DNA of 64,000 nucleotides from Luteibacter rhizovicinus DSM 16549 (GTDB lineage: Bacteria > Pseudomonadota > Gammaproteobacteria > Xanthomonadales > Rhodanobacteraceae): contig NZ_CP017480.1 of assembly GCF_001887595.1 (NCBI RefSeq), positions 868,001 to 932,000 of the forward strand, in the 5' to 3' direction. This document shows positions 54,366 through 63,684 of the stretch, in pieces. Each line of letters begins with the position of its first letter. Position 1 is the first letter of the stretch. The notes beneath the pieces are model-generated. The model was not told the DNA's origin. It made no database searches and saw only the letters and a program-made list of their open reading frames with translations. A program made the position numbers and the translations under genes.

Positions 54366-56099
54366 ATGTCCATCGCCAGCGTAGCCGACCTGATCGCTGA
54401 AACCCTCGAAGAAGCCGGTGTCCGCCGCATCTACGGCCTGGTCGGCGACAGCCTCAATGCCATCACCGACGCCCTGCGCGAGCGCAAGCGTATCGACTGG
54501 GTGCACGTGCGCAATGAAGAAGCCGCGGCCTTTGCCGCCGGTGGCGAGTCCCAGCTCACCGGCGAACTGGCGGTCTGCGCGGGCAGCTGCGGTCCCGGCA
54601 ACCTGCACCTGATCAACGGCCTGTTCGACTGCCATCGTTCGCGCACGCCGGTCCTGGCCATCGCCGCACACATCCCCAGCGCCGAGATCGGTAGCGGCTA
54701 TTTCCAGGAAACGCATCCGACCGAGCTGTTCCGCGAGTGCAGCGTCTACTGCGAGATGGTGTCCGATCCGGCGCAGATGCCGCACGTGCTCGATTCCGCT
54801 ATCCGCGCGGCGGTGGGCCAGCGCGGTGTCGCCGTGGTGGTGATTCCTGGCGACGTGGCGATGCGCAAGGCGCTGGTGAAGGCGGCGACGCCGGCGGCCG
54901 GCCTGCTGCCTCCGAAACCCAAGGTCATCCCTGCCGAACGCGAACTGGATGCGCTGGCCGCCCTGCTCAATGCGGGCAAGCGCATCACCCTGCTCTGTGG
55001 CCGCGGTACGGCCGGTGCCCATGCCGACCTCATCGCCCTGGCCGATGCGCTGAAATCGCCGATCGTGCATGCGCTTGGCGGCAAGGAATACGTCGAGTAC
55101 GACAATCCCTTCGATGTCGGCATGACCGGTCTGATCGGCTTCAGCTCCGGCTATTACGCCATGGAAGACTGCGACACCCTGCTGATGCTGGGCACTGATT
55201 TCCCCTACCGGCAGTTCTATCCGGAAGAGGCGAAGATTGCCCAGGTCGACCTCCGTCCTGGAAATATCGGCCGCCGCTGCCGGGTCGACCTCGGCGTGGT
55301 CGGCGACGTGGGCGAGACGATTCGTGCGCTGCTTCCGCGCATCGAACCCAAACGCGTGCGCGGCCACCTGGATCGCTGCCTCGCCCACTACACGCGGGCC
55401 CGCGAGGATCTCGACGAACTCGCGGCGATCGAGCCGGGTCACGACCTGATCCATCCGCAGCAACTCACCCGGCTGGTCAGCGAGCTGGCCGAAGAGGACG
55501 CGATCTTCACCGTCGACGTCGGTACGCCCACGGTGTGGGCCGCGCGCTACCTGCGAATGAACGGCAAGCGCCGCCTGCTCGGCTCCTTCGTGCACGGATC
55601 GATGGCCAACGCGATGCCCCAGGCGATCGGCGCCCAGGCCTCGCATCCGGGCCGCCAGGTGATCTCGCTCTCCGGGGATGGTGGCTTCAGCATGCTGATG
55701 GGCGACTTCATCACGCTCGCCCAGCAAGGGTTGCCGGTGAAGGTGATCGTGCTCAATAACGGCACTTTGGGCTTCGTCGAGCTGGAGATGAAAGCGGCAG
55801 GTCTGCTCGAAACGGGCGTCGAACTGAAGAACCCGGACTTCGCGGCGATGGCCAACGCCATGGGCATCCACGGCCGTCGGGTCACCCGCGCCAGCGACCT
55901 GCCCTCGGCAGTCGCGGAGGTGCTTTCGCACGAAGGCCCGGCCCTGCTTGACGTGGTCAGCAATCGACTGGAGCTGTCCATGCCACCGAAGATCAGCGCC
56001 GAGCAGGTGAAGGGCTTCAGCCTCTACGCGCTGAAAGCGGTCATGAGCGGCCGTGGCGACTCGATCCTCGATCTCGCCCTGAGCAACCTCAGCCGCTGA
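54366..56099 (+). CDS. poxB: Pyruvate oxidase, quinone-dependent
   Basis: The 577-residue TPP/FAD enzyme decarboxylates pyruvate to acetate and CO2 and passes electrons to ubiquinone at the membrane. The N-terminal [20 protein letters not shown] and [21 protein letters not shown], the TPP motif [14 protein letters not shown] with VIVLNN, and the end [27 protein letters not shown] (split motif, lipid-binding tail) are close to E. coli PoxB (572). It acts mainly in late growth or low-oxygen conditions. Its cofactor is thiamine-based; the thi genes upstream are separate. Confidence 0.93.
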   Translation: MSIASVADLIAETLEEAGVRRIYGLVGDSLNAITDALRERKRIDWVHVRNEEAAAFAAGGESQLTGELAVCAGSCGPGNLHLINGLFDCHRSRTPVLAIAAHIPSAEIGSGYFQETHPTELFRECSVYCEMVSDPAQMPHVLDSAIRAAVGQRGVAVVVIPGDVAMRKALVKAATPAAGLLPPKPKVIPAERELDALAALLNAGKRITLLCGRGTAGAHADLIALADALKSPIVHALGGKEYVEYDNPFDVGMTGLIGFSSGYYAMEDCDTLLMLGTDFPYRQFYPEEAKIAQVDLRPGNIGRRCRVDLGVVGDVGETIRALLPRIEPKRVRGHLDRCLAHYTRAREDLDELAAIEPGHDLIHPQQLTRLVSELAEEDAIFTVDVGTPTVWAARYLRMNGKRRLLGSFVHGSMANAMPQAIGAQASHPGRQVISLSGDGGFSMLMGDFITLAQQGLPVKVIVLNNGTLGFVELEMKAAGLLETGVELKNPDFAAMANAMGIHGRRVTRASDLPSAVAEVLSHEGPALLDVVSNRLELSMPPKISAEQVKGFSLYALKAVMSGRGDSILDLALSNLSR

Positions 56100-56250
56100 G
56101 GCACGTCGCCGAGCACAGGGAAGTGGGCTGCGATGCGGCCCGCTTCAGCCGGGAGCCACCCCCAACGCGTATACTCCTGCGGCATCAATCGCCGCCTGGC
56201 AAGACCATGCCACCGCACGTCCCAATCGACCGGAACCGGATAGCCGGCTA

Positions 56251-58092
56251 GTGGCTCTTACCCTCACTCCCGAAATGATGCTCGTGCTGGGCCTGGTGGG
56301 CTTCACCATGCTCATGCTTGTTCTGGAGTGGATCCGGGCCGATATGGTGGCCCTGCTTGTCGTAGTCGTGATCGGCCTCACCGGCCTGATCCCCGGCGAT
56401 CAGGTGTTCAACGGCTTTGCCGGTAACGCCGTCATCGCCATCATCGCCATCATGATCATGGGTGCTGGCCTCGACCGCGCCGGCGTGCTCAACCTCACCG
56501 CTGCTTTCGTCATGCGCATGGCACGCGGCGTCGAATCGCGGCTGGGCGTGGTGGTCAACAGCGTGACCAGCCTCTTCAGTGCCGTGATCCCCAGCCAGGC
56601 ACTGGCGGCACTGATGATTCCCGTGACCAGCCGCCTGTCCGCCCGCACCGGCGTGCCGATGTCGCGCCTGCTGCTGCCCATGGCGTTCTGCATCCTCACC
56701 GCGACCAACACCACGCTGATCGCCAACTCGCCGCTGATCGTCCTCAACGACCTGATCGCCAGTGCGAACAGCAACCTGCCGCCGGGTGCGCACACCATCC
56801 CCAAATTCGGCCTGTTCAGCGTGACACCCGTGGGTCTCGTCCTGGCTGTCGTCGGCGTGCTGTTCTTCTACCTGTTCACCCGCAAGCTGCTGCCCGAGCG
56901 TGAAGACGATCGACTCAAGGTGACGCCGGGCCGCACGGAAAGCTATTTCGCGGATACCTATGGCATCGCCGGTGAAACCGCGGAGCTGACGGTCACCGCG
57001 GAGAGCCCCCTGGTCGGCATGAGCATCGGCGAGGTGGAGCAGCTGCACGGCGCCCCGCTGATCCTGGCGATCAAGAACGGCAACGAGAGCCGCGTGGCAC
57101 CGCCATCCGACCAGATGATCTGGGTGGGTACGGTACTCGGCGTGCTGGCTCCGCGCGATGCCATCAATGCCTTCGCCAACAACCAGTTGTGCCGCGTGTC
57201 CATGCGCATGCGCCAGCTAGGCGAGCAGTTCAACACCACGCGCGCCGGTATTTCCGAGGCGGTCGTGCCGCCCAGCTCGCGCTTCATCAAGCAGACCGTG
57301 GGTGAGCTACGCCTGCGCAAGCGCTTCGGTATCTCGGTACTCGCGGTGAACCGTGGCGACGAAGTCTTCCGCGAAGACGTGCGCGCGGTCAGCCTGCGCG
57401 CCGGTGACACGCTGGTCCTGCACAGCAAATGGCGCGACCTCCTGCTGGCCGAGGAAGATCGCGACTTCGTCGTGGTTACCGACATTCCCAAGGAAGAAGC
57501 GCGCCCCGGCAAGATCTGGCAGGCCGTCGGCTTTTTCGTGCTGGCGAAGTGCCTGGCCCTGTTCACCCATCTCGACCTGTCCGTGGCGATGATGACCGGC
57601 GCCGTCGGCATGCTGCTGACCGGCGTGCTGAACATGGACGAGGCCTATAAGGCGATCAACTGGAAGACCATCTTCGTCACCGCGTGCCTGATCCCCCTCG
57701 GCTGGTCGATGGATTCCACCGGCACCGCCTCGTGGATCGCCCAGGAAGTGCTTGCCGTGCTCGGCCACGCGCCGCAGTGGACGCTGCAGCTGTCCATCGC
57801 CGTGCTCACGCTGATGTTCTCGCAGGTCATGTCGAACGTGGGCGCCACGGTGATGATGGTGCCGATCGCGATCAGCGTGGCCGTGAGCACGGGCGGCAAC
57901 CCCTCGGCCTATGCGCTGATCGTGGCCGTATCGTCCTCGAACACGTTCCTGCTGCCCTCGGGCCATCCGGCACTGATGATGGTCGCCGGTCCTGGCGGCT
58001 ATCGCGCGAAGGATTTTCTTCGTGTCGGCCTGCCCCTGACGATCATCGTGCTGACGCTGACCCTGGTCACGATCAACTTCATGTACCGATAA
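56251..58092 (+). CDS. SLC13-family transporter with TrkA-C domains
   Basis: The 613-residue inner-membrane protein has about ten helices in two halves split by a cytoplasmic region carrying two RCK_C/TrkA-C domains (about residues 235-290 and 345-410; GMSIGEVEQLHGAPLILAIKNG and TVGELRLRKRFGISVLAVNRGDEV). NSVTSLFSAVIPSQALAALMIP and SSSNTFLLPSGHPALMMVAGPGGY are the SLC13/ArsB-type transport motifs. Such proteins move dicarboxylates, sulfate or other anions, and the RCK part may sense a ligand. The substrate is unknown. The start is GTG at 56251; an ATG lies 24 bases later. Confidence 0.85.
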   Translation: MALTLTPEMMLVLGLVGFTMLMLVLEWIRADMVALLVVVVIGLTGLIPGDQVFNGFAGNAVIAIIAIMIMGAGLDRAGVLNLTAAFVMRMARGVESRLGVVVNSVTSLFSAVIPSQALAALMIPVTSRLSARTGVPMSRLLLPMAFCILTATNTTLIANSPLIVLNDLIASANSNLPPGAHTIPKFGLFSVTPVGLVLAVVGVLFFYLFTRKLLPEREDDRLKVTPGRTESYFADTYGIAGETAELTVTAESPLVGMSIGEVEQLHGAPLILAIKNGNESRVAPPSDQMIWVGTVLGVLAPRDAINAFANNQLCRVSMRMRQLGEQFNTTRAGISEAVVPPSSRFIKQTVGELRLRKRFGISVLAVNRGDEVFREDVRAVSLRAGDTLVLHSKWRDLLLAEEDRDFVVVTDIPKEEARPGKIWQAVGFFVLAKCLALFTHLDLSVAMMTGAVGMLLTGVLNMDEAYKAINWKTIFVTACLIPLGWSMDSTGTASWIAQEVLAVLGHAPQWTLQLSIAVLTLMFSQVMSNVGATVMMVPIAISVAVSTGGNPSAYALIVAVSSSNTFLLPSGHPALMMVAGPGGYRAKDFLRVGLPLTIIVLTLTLVTINFMYR

Positions 58093-58101
58093 GCAGGCCC
58101 C

Positions 58102-58443
58102 TCAGGCCAGCCGCACGACGCCGTCGTGGACGGCCACCGGCACGGCGCGCAGCCGGTCGCCCCGGCAGGGCCCCGCCGTGCAGTCACCGCTGTCGGCCGT
58201 GAAGGTGGCCCCGTGCGCTGCGCAGATAATCGTCCCGTTGCGGACCAGGAAACGGCCTGGCGCGTAGTCGAGCCGCCGTCCGGCATGCGGGCAGACGTTG
58301 AAATAAGCGTGCGCCTCATCGCCGTGCCGGTAGACCAGGAGCGATTCCACCTCATGGTTGACGAGGGCCTCGACTTCGATGGCATTGCCGTCGGGAATGT
58401 CGGTCAGAAGGCAGAGAGGAGGAGTGTCGGTGTTAGGAGTCAT
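58102..58443 (-). CDS. Rieske 2Fe-2S ferredoxin-like protein
   Basis: The 113-residue soluble protein has the Rieske motif C-P-H-A-G near residue 51 (NVCPHAGRRLD) and C-A-A-H-G near 74, so the 2Fe-2S cluster is held by two Cys and two His. There is no membrane anchor or signal. It would serve as a small electron carrier, but no partner oxygenase lies nearby. It converges with the SLC13 gene. Confidence 0.88.
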   Translation of the reverse strand: MTPNTDTPPLCLLTDIPDGNAIEVEALVNHEVESLLVYRHGDEAHAYFNVCPHAGRRLDYAPGRFLVRNGTIICAAHGATFTADSGDCTAGPCRGDRLRAVPVAVHDGVVRLA

Positions 58444-58522
58444 GGCACTTGTCTATGAGGATGGGTTGCCCCAAGGTAAAGGGGTACCACGCATGTCATT
58501 GTGCCATACGGATTTTTAACCA

Positions 58523-58816
58523 ATGCGCTTCGTCTTCCCGCCCATTCGCCGCTCGCGCAATCCACTCGCCCGCGCCCTGTCCGTCGTGGCCGGTCTGGCC
58601 GTGCTTGGCGTCCTGTTGGTGTTCGGTGTGGTCGTCATCGGCGTGTTGCTGGCCGGTGGCCTCGTCTTCCTGGCCGTACGCCAGTGGAAGCTCGCCCGCG
58701 GCGGTGCGTCTGCCGCGACTCAGGCATCGGCGGCGCCGACCGCGCACGCGCAGGAGCCGAAGGTCCTCGAGGGCGAGTTCGTCGTGATTCGCCAGCACGA
58801 CCCCGTCCACCACTGA
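58523..58816 (+). CDS. Small membrane protein of unknown function
   Basis: The 97-residue protein has a basic N-terminus (MRFVFPPIRRSRNPLARAL) followed by a long hydrophobic stretch (about residues 20-52), enough for one hairpin or a single long helix, and an Ala-rich tail ending in VLEGEFVVIRQHDPVHH. The N-terminus being positive suggests an N-in orientation. No family is recognised. It lies between a Rieske gene and the Ada-like gene. Confidence 0.62.
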   Translation: MRFVFPPIRRSRNPLARALSVVAGLAVLGVLLVFGVVVIGVLLAGGLVFLAVRQWKLARGGASAATQASAAPTAHAQEPKVLEGEFVVIRQHDPVHH

Positions 58817-58904
58817 GTCCTGGTGCAGGCACGCTCCGCGCAAGAAGCGGATGGTGACATGACGCGCCCCAGCCTACGCTGGTCTCCAACGATTGGAGGC
58901 CACG

Positions 58905-59783
58905 ATGAAACCCCAGGTCCAGACCATGCGCTCCGCCACCGACGACGCGCTTGAACGTGTCCGCGTCGCGCTCGATCGCGACGACGGCGCCAGCGATCTC
59001 GCCACCCTTGCCGCCGTGGCGGGACTCAGCCCCACCCACCTGCAACGCGCCTTCCGTCGCCGCTATGGCGTCAGCCCGGCGGAATACGCCCGCGCGCGAC
59101 GCTTCGGACAACTGCGTGAGGCCCTGCGTGACGGCGCCCCCGTGACCGACGCGGTCTACGAAGCGGGTTTCGGCTCCGGCAGTCGTGTCTACGAAGAGAG
59201 CGACCGCCGGTTGGGCATGACACCGGCCAGCTACCGCGCCGGCGGTGCAGGCGCCTCGATCCGCTATACCACCACCGGGACACCCCTCGGGCGCCTGCTG
59301 GTCGCCACCACGGCAAAGGGCATCTGCTCGGTGACGCTCGGCGACGACGACGCGGCCCTGGAAATACGCCTCGCCGACGAGTTCCCGCTGGCCAGCCGCG
59401 AGCGTGTCGACGAAGGCCGCGACGAATGGCTGGATGCGGTGATCGCGCGTGTCACCCGGGATCTTGGCTGGGACGATGGCGACACGCCGGCGATGCCACC
59501 GATCGATGTCGCGGCGACCGCGTTCCAGTGGCGTGTCTGGGATGCGCTGACGCGTATTCCGCGCGGCGAAACCCTGAGCTATGGCGAGCTGGCCGCGAAG
59601 CTCGGCGTGCCCAAGGCGGCACGGGCAATCGGCCGCGCCTGTGGCAGCAACAAGCTCGCCTTGCTGGTGCCCTGTCATCGCATCATCCGCGAAGATGGCA
59701 GCCTGGGCGGCTGGCGATGGGGCATGGACATCAAGCAGCAGTTGCTGGCGACCGAGCGCGCCATGAGCGGCGCTCAAGGCTGA
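58905..59783 (+). CDS. Ada-like AraC regulator fused to O6-methylguanine-DNA methyltransferase
   Basis: The 292-residue protein has an N-terminal AraC helix-turn-helix (LAAVAGLSPTHLQRAFRRRY, DAVYEAGFGSGSRVYEESD) and a C-terminal alkyltransferase with VAATAFQWRVWDALTRIP, GETLSYGELAAKLG and the acceptor Cys in LLVPCHRIIRED. It takes alkyl groups off O6-methylguanine. The N-terminal zinc/phosphotriester domain of full-length Ada is missing, so the usual methylation-triggered switch is not possible in the same way. The ATG at 58905 follows GGAGG; the TTG at 58893 is within that site. Confidence 0.9.
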   Translation: MKPQVQTMRSATDDALERVRVALDRDDGASDLATLAAVAGLSPTHLQRAFRRRYGVSPAEYARARRFGQLREALRDGAPVTDAVYEAGFGSGSRVYEESDRRLGMTPASYRAGGAGASIRYTTTGTPLGRLLVATTAKGICSVTLGDDDAALEIRLADEFPLASRERVDEGRDEWLDAVIARVTRDLGWDDGDTPAMPPIDVAATAFQWRVWDALTRIPRGETLSYGELAAKLGVPKAARAIGRACGSNKLALLVPCHRIIREDGSLGGWRWGMDIKQQLLATERAMSGAQG

Positions 59784-59851
59784 CCGTCGAACGTTTCGCT
59801 ACCGCCGCCGGCGCGGCGACGATATCGTTCCGGATTCAGCCTGGATCCCCC

Positions 59852-60760
59852 ATGTCCGACGCCGCCTGTACCGTGAAAGACGCTCCGCTCGCCACCAGTC
59901 CCCGATGGCTGGTGCCGGTGTCCCTGTTGTCGATGTACCTGATCTGGGGCTCGACCTACCTCGGCATCCGTTATGCCCTGGTGAGCTACCCGCCTTTCAT
60001 GCTCGCGGCGATCCGTTTCGCCATTGCCGGCGTGCTGCTGTTCGCGGTGCTGCGCCTGCGCGGCGTCACCTTGCCGACCGCCCGCCAGTGGAAGAACGCG
60101 GCCATCGTCGGCACCCTGCTCCTCGCGGGTGGCAATGGGCTGGTCTGCTTCGCCGAACAATCGGTGAGCTCGGGTATCGCCGCGGTCGCGGTGGCGAGCA
60201 TGCCGCTGTTCGCGGCGGTGTTCGGCGGCCTCTACCGCGAATGGCCGACACGTGGCGAAACCGTTGGCCTGTTGCTGGGCTTCGTCGGTGTCGTCGTGCT
60301 CAACCTGGGTGCCGGACTGTCCGGGTCGCCACTGGGCGCGATCGCGCTGATCTGCGCTGCGATGGCATGGGCATTCGGCTCGGTCTGGTCCAAGCGCCAG
60401 GACATGCCGTCGGGCCCGATGAACACGGCGGCGCAGATGCTTTGCGCGAGCGTATCCCTGACCATCATCGCCCTGCTCCATGGCGAGCGATTCCCCGCGC
60501 ATCCACAGGTCGGCGCCACCGTCGCACTGGCCTACCTCATCGTGTTCGGCTCCATCGTCGCCTTCAGCGCCTACCTCTACGTGCTCAAGACCGTACGTCC
60601 GGCGCTGGCCACGAGCTATGCCTATGTGAACCCGCCGGTCGCCGTGCTGTTCGGGGTGGCTGTGGCCGGCGAGCACGTGGGGCCGTTCGATCTTGCCGGC
60701 ATGGCCATCATCCTCGTCGGCGTCGGAACTATCACACTGATGCGAACGCGCAAGGCCTGA
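59852..60760 (+). CDS. EamA-family drug/metabolite exporter
   Basis: The 302-residue inner-membrane protein has ten predicted helices in two repeated EamA halves. SMYLIWGSTYLGIRYAL and NPPVAVLFGVAVAGEHVG are the family hallmarks, resembling YedA. It exports small metabolites or amino acids; the substrate is unknown. The ATG at 59852 starts the homology. It follows the Ada-like gene by 68 bases. Confidence 0.88.
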   Translation: MSDAACTVKDAPLATSPRWLVPVSLLSMYLIWGSTYLGIRYALVSYPPFMLAAIRFAIAGVLLFAVLRLRGVTLPTARQWKNAAIVGTLLLAGGNGLVCFAEQSVSSGIAAVAVASMPLFAAVFGGLYREWPTRGETVGLLLGFVGVVVLNLGAGLSGSPLGAIALICAAMAWAFGSVWSKRQDMPSGPMNTAAQMLCASVSLTIIALLHGERFPAHPQVGATVALAYLIVFGSIVAFSAYLYVLKTVRPALATSYAYVNPPVAVLFGVAVAGEHVGPFDLAGMAIILVGVGTITLMRTRKA

Positions 60761-60879
60761 AGGCCGCAGTTTGTGAAGTACGTCGCATCTATGCCCTTCG
60801 CAGGGCACTTTTCAGAATTATTCGATGTTGGTCGCTCATAGCGACACCTAGGCTCGGGCTCTCAATCGCAGGAGCGCCC

Positions 60880-61149
60880 ATGTCTCGCCTTACCCCGAAA
60901 TCGTCGCGGTGTTCGCGGCGCGCCTACCTCTGTTGCGCCCGCGGCGGCACCTTGTTCGGTATCGCCATCCTCGCCGTGGCCTCCTGCCAGAGCTTCCGCG
61001 AAGGCCCGACGACCGGCGCCGCCTCACCCGTCGCGGATTACCTGGAGTACGACGCCTGCCTGGACCGTGGGGGTCGCTGGCTGATGCACGCTCATGCGTG
61101 CATCGAGCAGGGCGAGGCAGGCGTTCGCGAACCGCGCGAGGCCCTGTAG
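60880..61149 (+). CDS. Small putative lipoprotein
   Basis: The 89-residue protein starts after GGAG. A basic, cysteine-rich leader (MSRLTPKSSRCSRRAYLCC) precedes FGIAILAVASC with a possible lipobox V-A-S-C near residue 36, then a short polar region with two cysteines (YDACLDRG, HAHACIEQG). The leader is longer and more basic than usual for a lipoprotein. No family recognised. Confidence 0.5.
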   Translation: MSRLTPKSSRCSRRAYLCCARGGTLFGIAILAVASCQSFREGPTTGAASPVADYLEYDACLDRGGRWLMHAHACIEQGEAGVREPREAL

Positions 61150-61170
61150 AGCGCCGCGCAGGAATCCGGC

Positions 61171-62493
61171 TCAGAGCTCCCGCAGCGCCGTGGTTACGGG
61201 CACGCGCGCGGCACGCAGCGCCGGAAACAACCCGCCGATGAACCCGATGGCGAGCGCCCACTTGATGCCGGTCCACAACAGCGCGCCACTGACGTGGAAA
61301 CGGAACACCACCTGGCTGAAGTTGGCGCCGAGTGTGGACGTCGAATAACCGTTGAAGACGAGCCAGACCACGCCCGCCCCGATGAGTCCCCCAAGCAGGG
61401 CCAGCATCATCGTTTCGAGCATGACCGAGACCACCACCGGAACCCCGCGGAATCCGATGGCACGTAACGTCGCGATTTCGCGGGCACGTGCCTGGATGGC
61501 GGCGAACATCGTATTGAGCGCACCGAAGATCGCGCCGATCGCCATGATCACGCCAACCGTGATGCCCACGGCGCGCAGCACCTTGGTGAGTCCTTCGGAT
61601 TGCTTGCTGAAATAGTCCTGAGTGGTGCTGACATCCACCTTGAGTCGCGGATCAGCGACGAGGCTGGCCTTGAGCGTGTCGAAGGCCTTCGGCGAATCCA
61701 GCAGCACGGTGACCGACTGCACGCTGCTGCCGCGACGATAGGCCGACGCCACGCTCTGCGTATCCGCCCATAGCTCGGACTCGAGCGCATCGTGCGATTC
61801 GAACACGCCGACCACGGTCCAGGTCTGCCCGGCCAGGCGAAGCGTCTTGCCCACGTCGATACCCTCGAACTGTGCCTTGGCACCCTTGCCGACGATGATC
61901 TCGCCCAGGCCAGGGCGGAACGTGCGCCCTTCGACGATCTTCACCTGATCCCTCAGTTTCCAGACGTCGTCGCTCACGCCACGAATGGGCACGTTGGAGT
62001 CGCTGTTCGGATCGCCCCGGCGTGGCAGGTTGGCGACGACCACCAGTTCACCGGACGCGATCGGCTTGCCTTGCGCGTCCTTCTTCACGCCCGGCGCCTG
62101 CATCACGATATTGGCGCTATCGCGATCGAGGATCGAATTGAGTTCGGCCTGCGAGCCGCCGCGCAGCACGATGGCGGTGCGGTCGTTGCCGGTGGATCGC
62201 AGCGTTTCCGCAAAGCCATCGCTCATAGCCAGCATGGCCACCAGCACGCCGACCACACCGGCGATGCCGACCACGACGACCGAGGACGAGCCCAGCCGCT
62301 GGGTGACCGTCGCCAGTCCCACGCGGGTCACCTGCCAGGTCTGTCGCCCGCGGCGGGTCAGGGCCATCCACAGCGCGAGGACCACGCCGAGCGCCACCAC
62401 ACCTTGCCAGGGCAAGGCGATCCACAGGGCGAGAAAGGCCGCGACGATGAGCAGCATCAGCAGGCCGAAACCGAATTTCTTCAAGGCATTCAT
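61171..62493 (-). CDS. ABC transporter permease (MacB/FtsX-type)
   Basis: The 440-residue membrane protein has a helix near the N-terminus, the extracytoplasmic MacB-PCD core (about 80-310), and three C-terminal helices of the FtsX domain (AVGITVGVIMAIGAIFGALNTMFAAIQAR, REIATLRAIGFRG, then MMLALLGGLIGAGVVWLVF). It ends LPALRAARVPVTTALREL-like (FPALRAARVPVTTALREL). It is the third gene of a putative ABC unit with the preceding permease and an ATPase. The ATG at 62493 lies 10 bases from the partner's stop. Confidence 0.88.
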   Translation of the reverse strand: MNALKKFGFGLLMLLIVAAFLALWIALPWQGVVALGVVLALWMALTRRGRQTWQVTRVGLATVTQRLGSSSVVVVGIAGVVGVLVAMLAMSDGFAETLRSTGNDRTAIVLRGGSQAELNSILDRDSANIVMQAPGVKKDAQGKPIASGELVVVANLPRRGDPNSDSNVPIRGVSDDVWKLRDQVKIVEGRTFRPGLGEIIVGKGAKAQFEGIDVGKTLRLAGQTWTVVGVFESHDALESELWADTQSVASAYRRGSSVQSVTVLLDSPKAFDTLKASLVADPRLKVDVSTTQDYFSKQSEGLTKVLRAVGITVGVIMAIGAIFGALNTMFAAIQARAREIATLRAIGFRGVPVVVSVMLETMMLALLGGLIGAGVVWLVFNGYSTSTLGANFSQVVFRFHVSGALLWTGIKWALAIGFIGGLFPALRAARVPVTTALREL

Positions 62494-62503
62494 GGGGTAT
62501 TCC

Positions 62504-63670
62504 TCAGCGCCCGGCGAGCGCGTCGACGATATTGAGACGCATGGCGCGGATGGCGGGGAGTGCGCCGACGAGTGCACCGATCACCACCATCAGCATAAGT
62601 CCGAGGATCCAGGTGGAGGCACCGATCGGCGGGAGGTTGAGCATGCCGCCGCTGCCCTTGGCGACGATCGGCACGACGACGCCTGCCAGCGCCAGCCCGA
62701 GCACGCCGCCAAGCACCAGCAACAGAACGCCTTCGGCCAGCACCATGCCCAGCACGCTCTGGCTGGAAAACCCGATGGTCTTCAGCACGGCCAGTTCGTT
62801 CGTGCGCTCGCGCACCGCCTGCGCCATGGTGTTACCGGTCAGCAGGATGAGGGTGAAAAACACGGCCCCCATGATCGCCGAGACGATCAGGCCGATATCG
62901 CCGAGCTGCTTGGCGAACGAGGCATTGAAGGCTTGTTCGGTCTGCGTCTTGGTCTCGTGATCGGAATTGGCGGACAGCGCGTCGATCGCCTTGGCCACGC
63001 TATCGGCCTTGTCGGCGGACGTGAGCTTCACCACATACCAGCCCACGGTGGTGCCGATGCTGTGGAACGCGTTGGCATCCTCGAAATACTTGTGATGGAA
63101 GAAGAACTGTTGGTCCGTGCCGTTGGCCGCACCCTTGGCCGGGGTATAGATGCCGACGATGTCGAAGGGCCAGGTCTTGTCGCCATTACGCTGCGGAAAG
63201 ATCGTCGATTGCAGGGGTATCTTGTCGCCCACCTTCCAGCCGAAGCGCTTGGCAAGCGCGTCGCCAACGATCGCACCGGTGCGCGTGGTTTCGTACGCTT
63301 TCCGCTGCTCCGCGGGTAATTCCATCTCGTGATAGATGTCCAGGTAATTGTCGCTGACGGCAAAGCTGAGAACGAAGTTCTTCGGATCCTGGTAGATACC
63401 GCCGAACCAGTTCGCATAGCCAACCGACTTCACGCCGGGGATGGCTTCCATGCGCGTTTGCAGGCTGGCCGGCAGCGACTGGATGATCGAGTAGCGCGAG
63501 GTGGTGATCAGGCGATCCACACCGATCACGCTGTCGCCCGAATCGAAGGCCGCACGCGTGGCGTCGAGCATGCCGAAGAGCAGGAAGGCGGCGAGAATCG
63601 ACACCAGGGTCAGGAACGTGCGGGACTTGCGCCGGAACAGCGCCGCCCAGATCAGATGCATGTATTTCAT
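62504..63670 (-). CDS. ABC transporter permease (MacB/FtsX-type)
   Basis: The 388-residue protein opens with a helix (FLTLVSILAAFLLFGML), has a large extracytoplasmic MacB-PCD domain and the FtsX core TNELAVLKTIGFSSQSVLGMVLAEGVLLLVLGGVLG, ending ALPAIRAMRLNIVDALAGR. It pairs with the second permease and the ATPase as a heteromeric lipoprotein- or peptide-type efflux system. It lies 14 bases after the ATPase stop on the same strand. Confidence 0.88.
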   Translation of the reverse strand: MKYMHLIWAALFRRKSRTFLTLVSILAAFLLFGMLDATRAAFDSGDSVIGVDRLITTSRYSIIQSLPASLQTRMEAIPGVKSVGYANWFGGIYQDPKNFVLSFAVSDNYLDIYHEMELPAEQRKAYETTRTGAIVGDALAKRFGWKVGDKIPLQSTIFPQRNGDKTWPFDIVGIYTPAKGAANGTDQQFFFHHKYFEDANAFHSIGTTVGWYVVKLTSADKADSVAKAIDALSANSDHETKTQTEQAFNASFAKQLGDIGLIVSAIMGAVFFTLILLTGNTMAQAVRERTNELAVLKTIGFSSQSVLGMVLAEGVLLLVLGGVLGLALAGVVVPIVAKGSGGMLNLPPIGASTWILGLMLMVVIGALVGALPAIRAMRLNIVDALAGR

Positions 63671-63684
63671 GCGGAGGTCCTCAC

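Noticed and set aside
56118..56161. GC-rich stretch before the SLC13 gene resembling a REP copy (CCGCTTCAGCCGGGAGCCAC)
   Set aside because: It lacks the TCGCCG arm and several fixed bases of the 23-base motif; it may be a decayed copy but cannot be told from chance.
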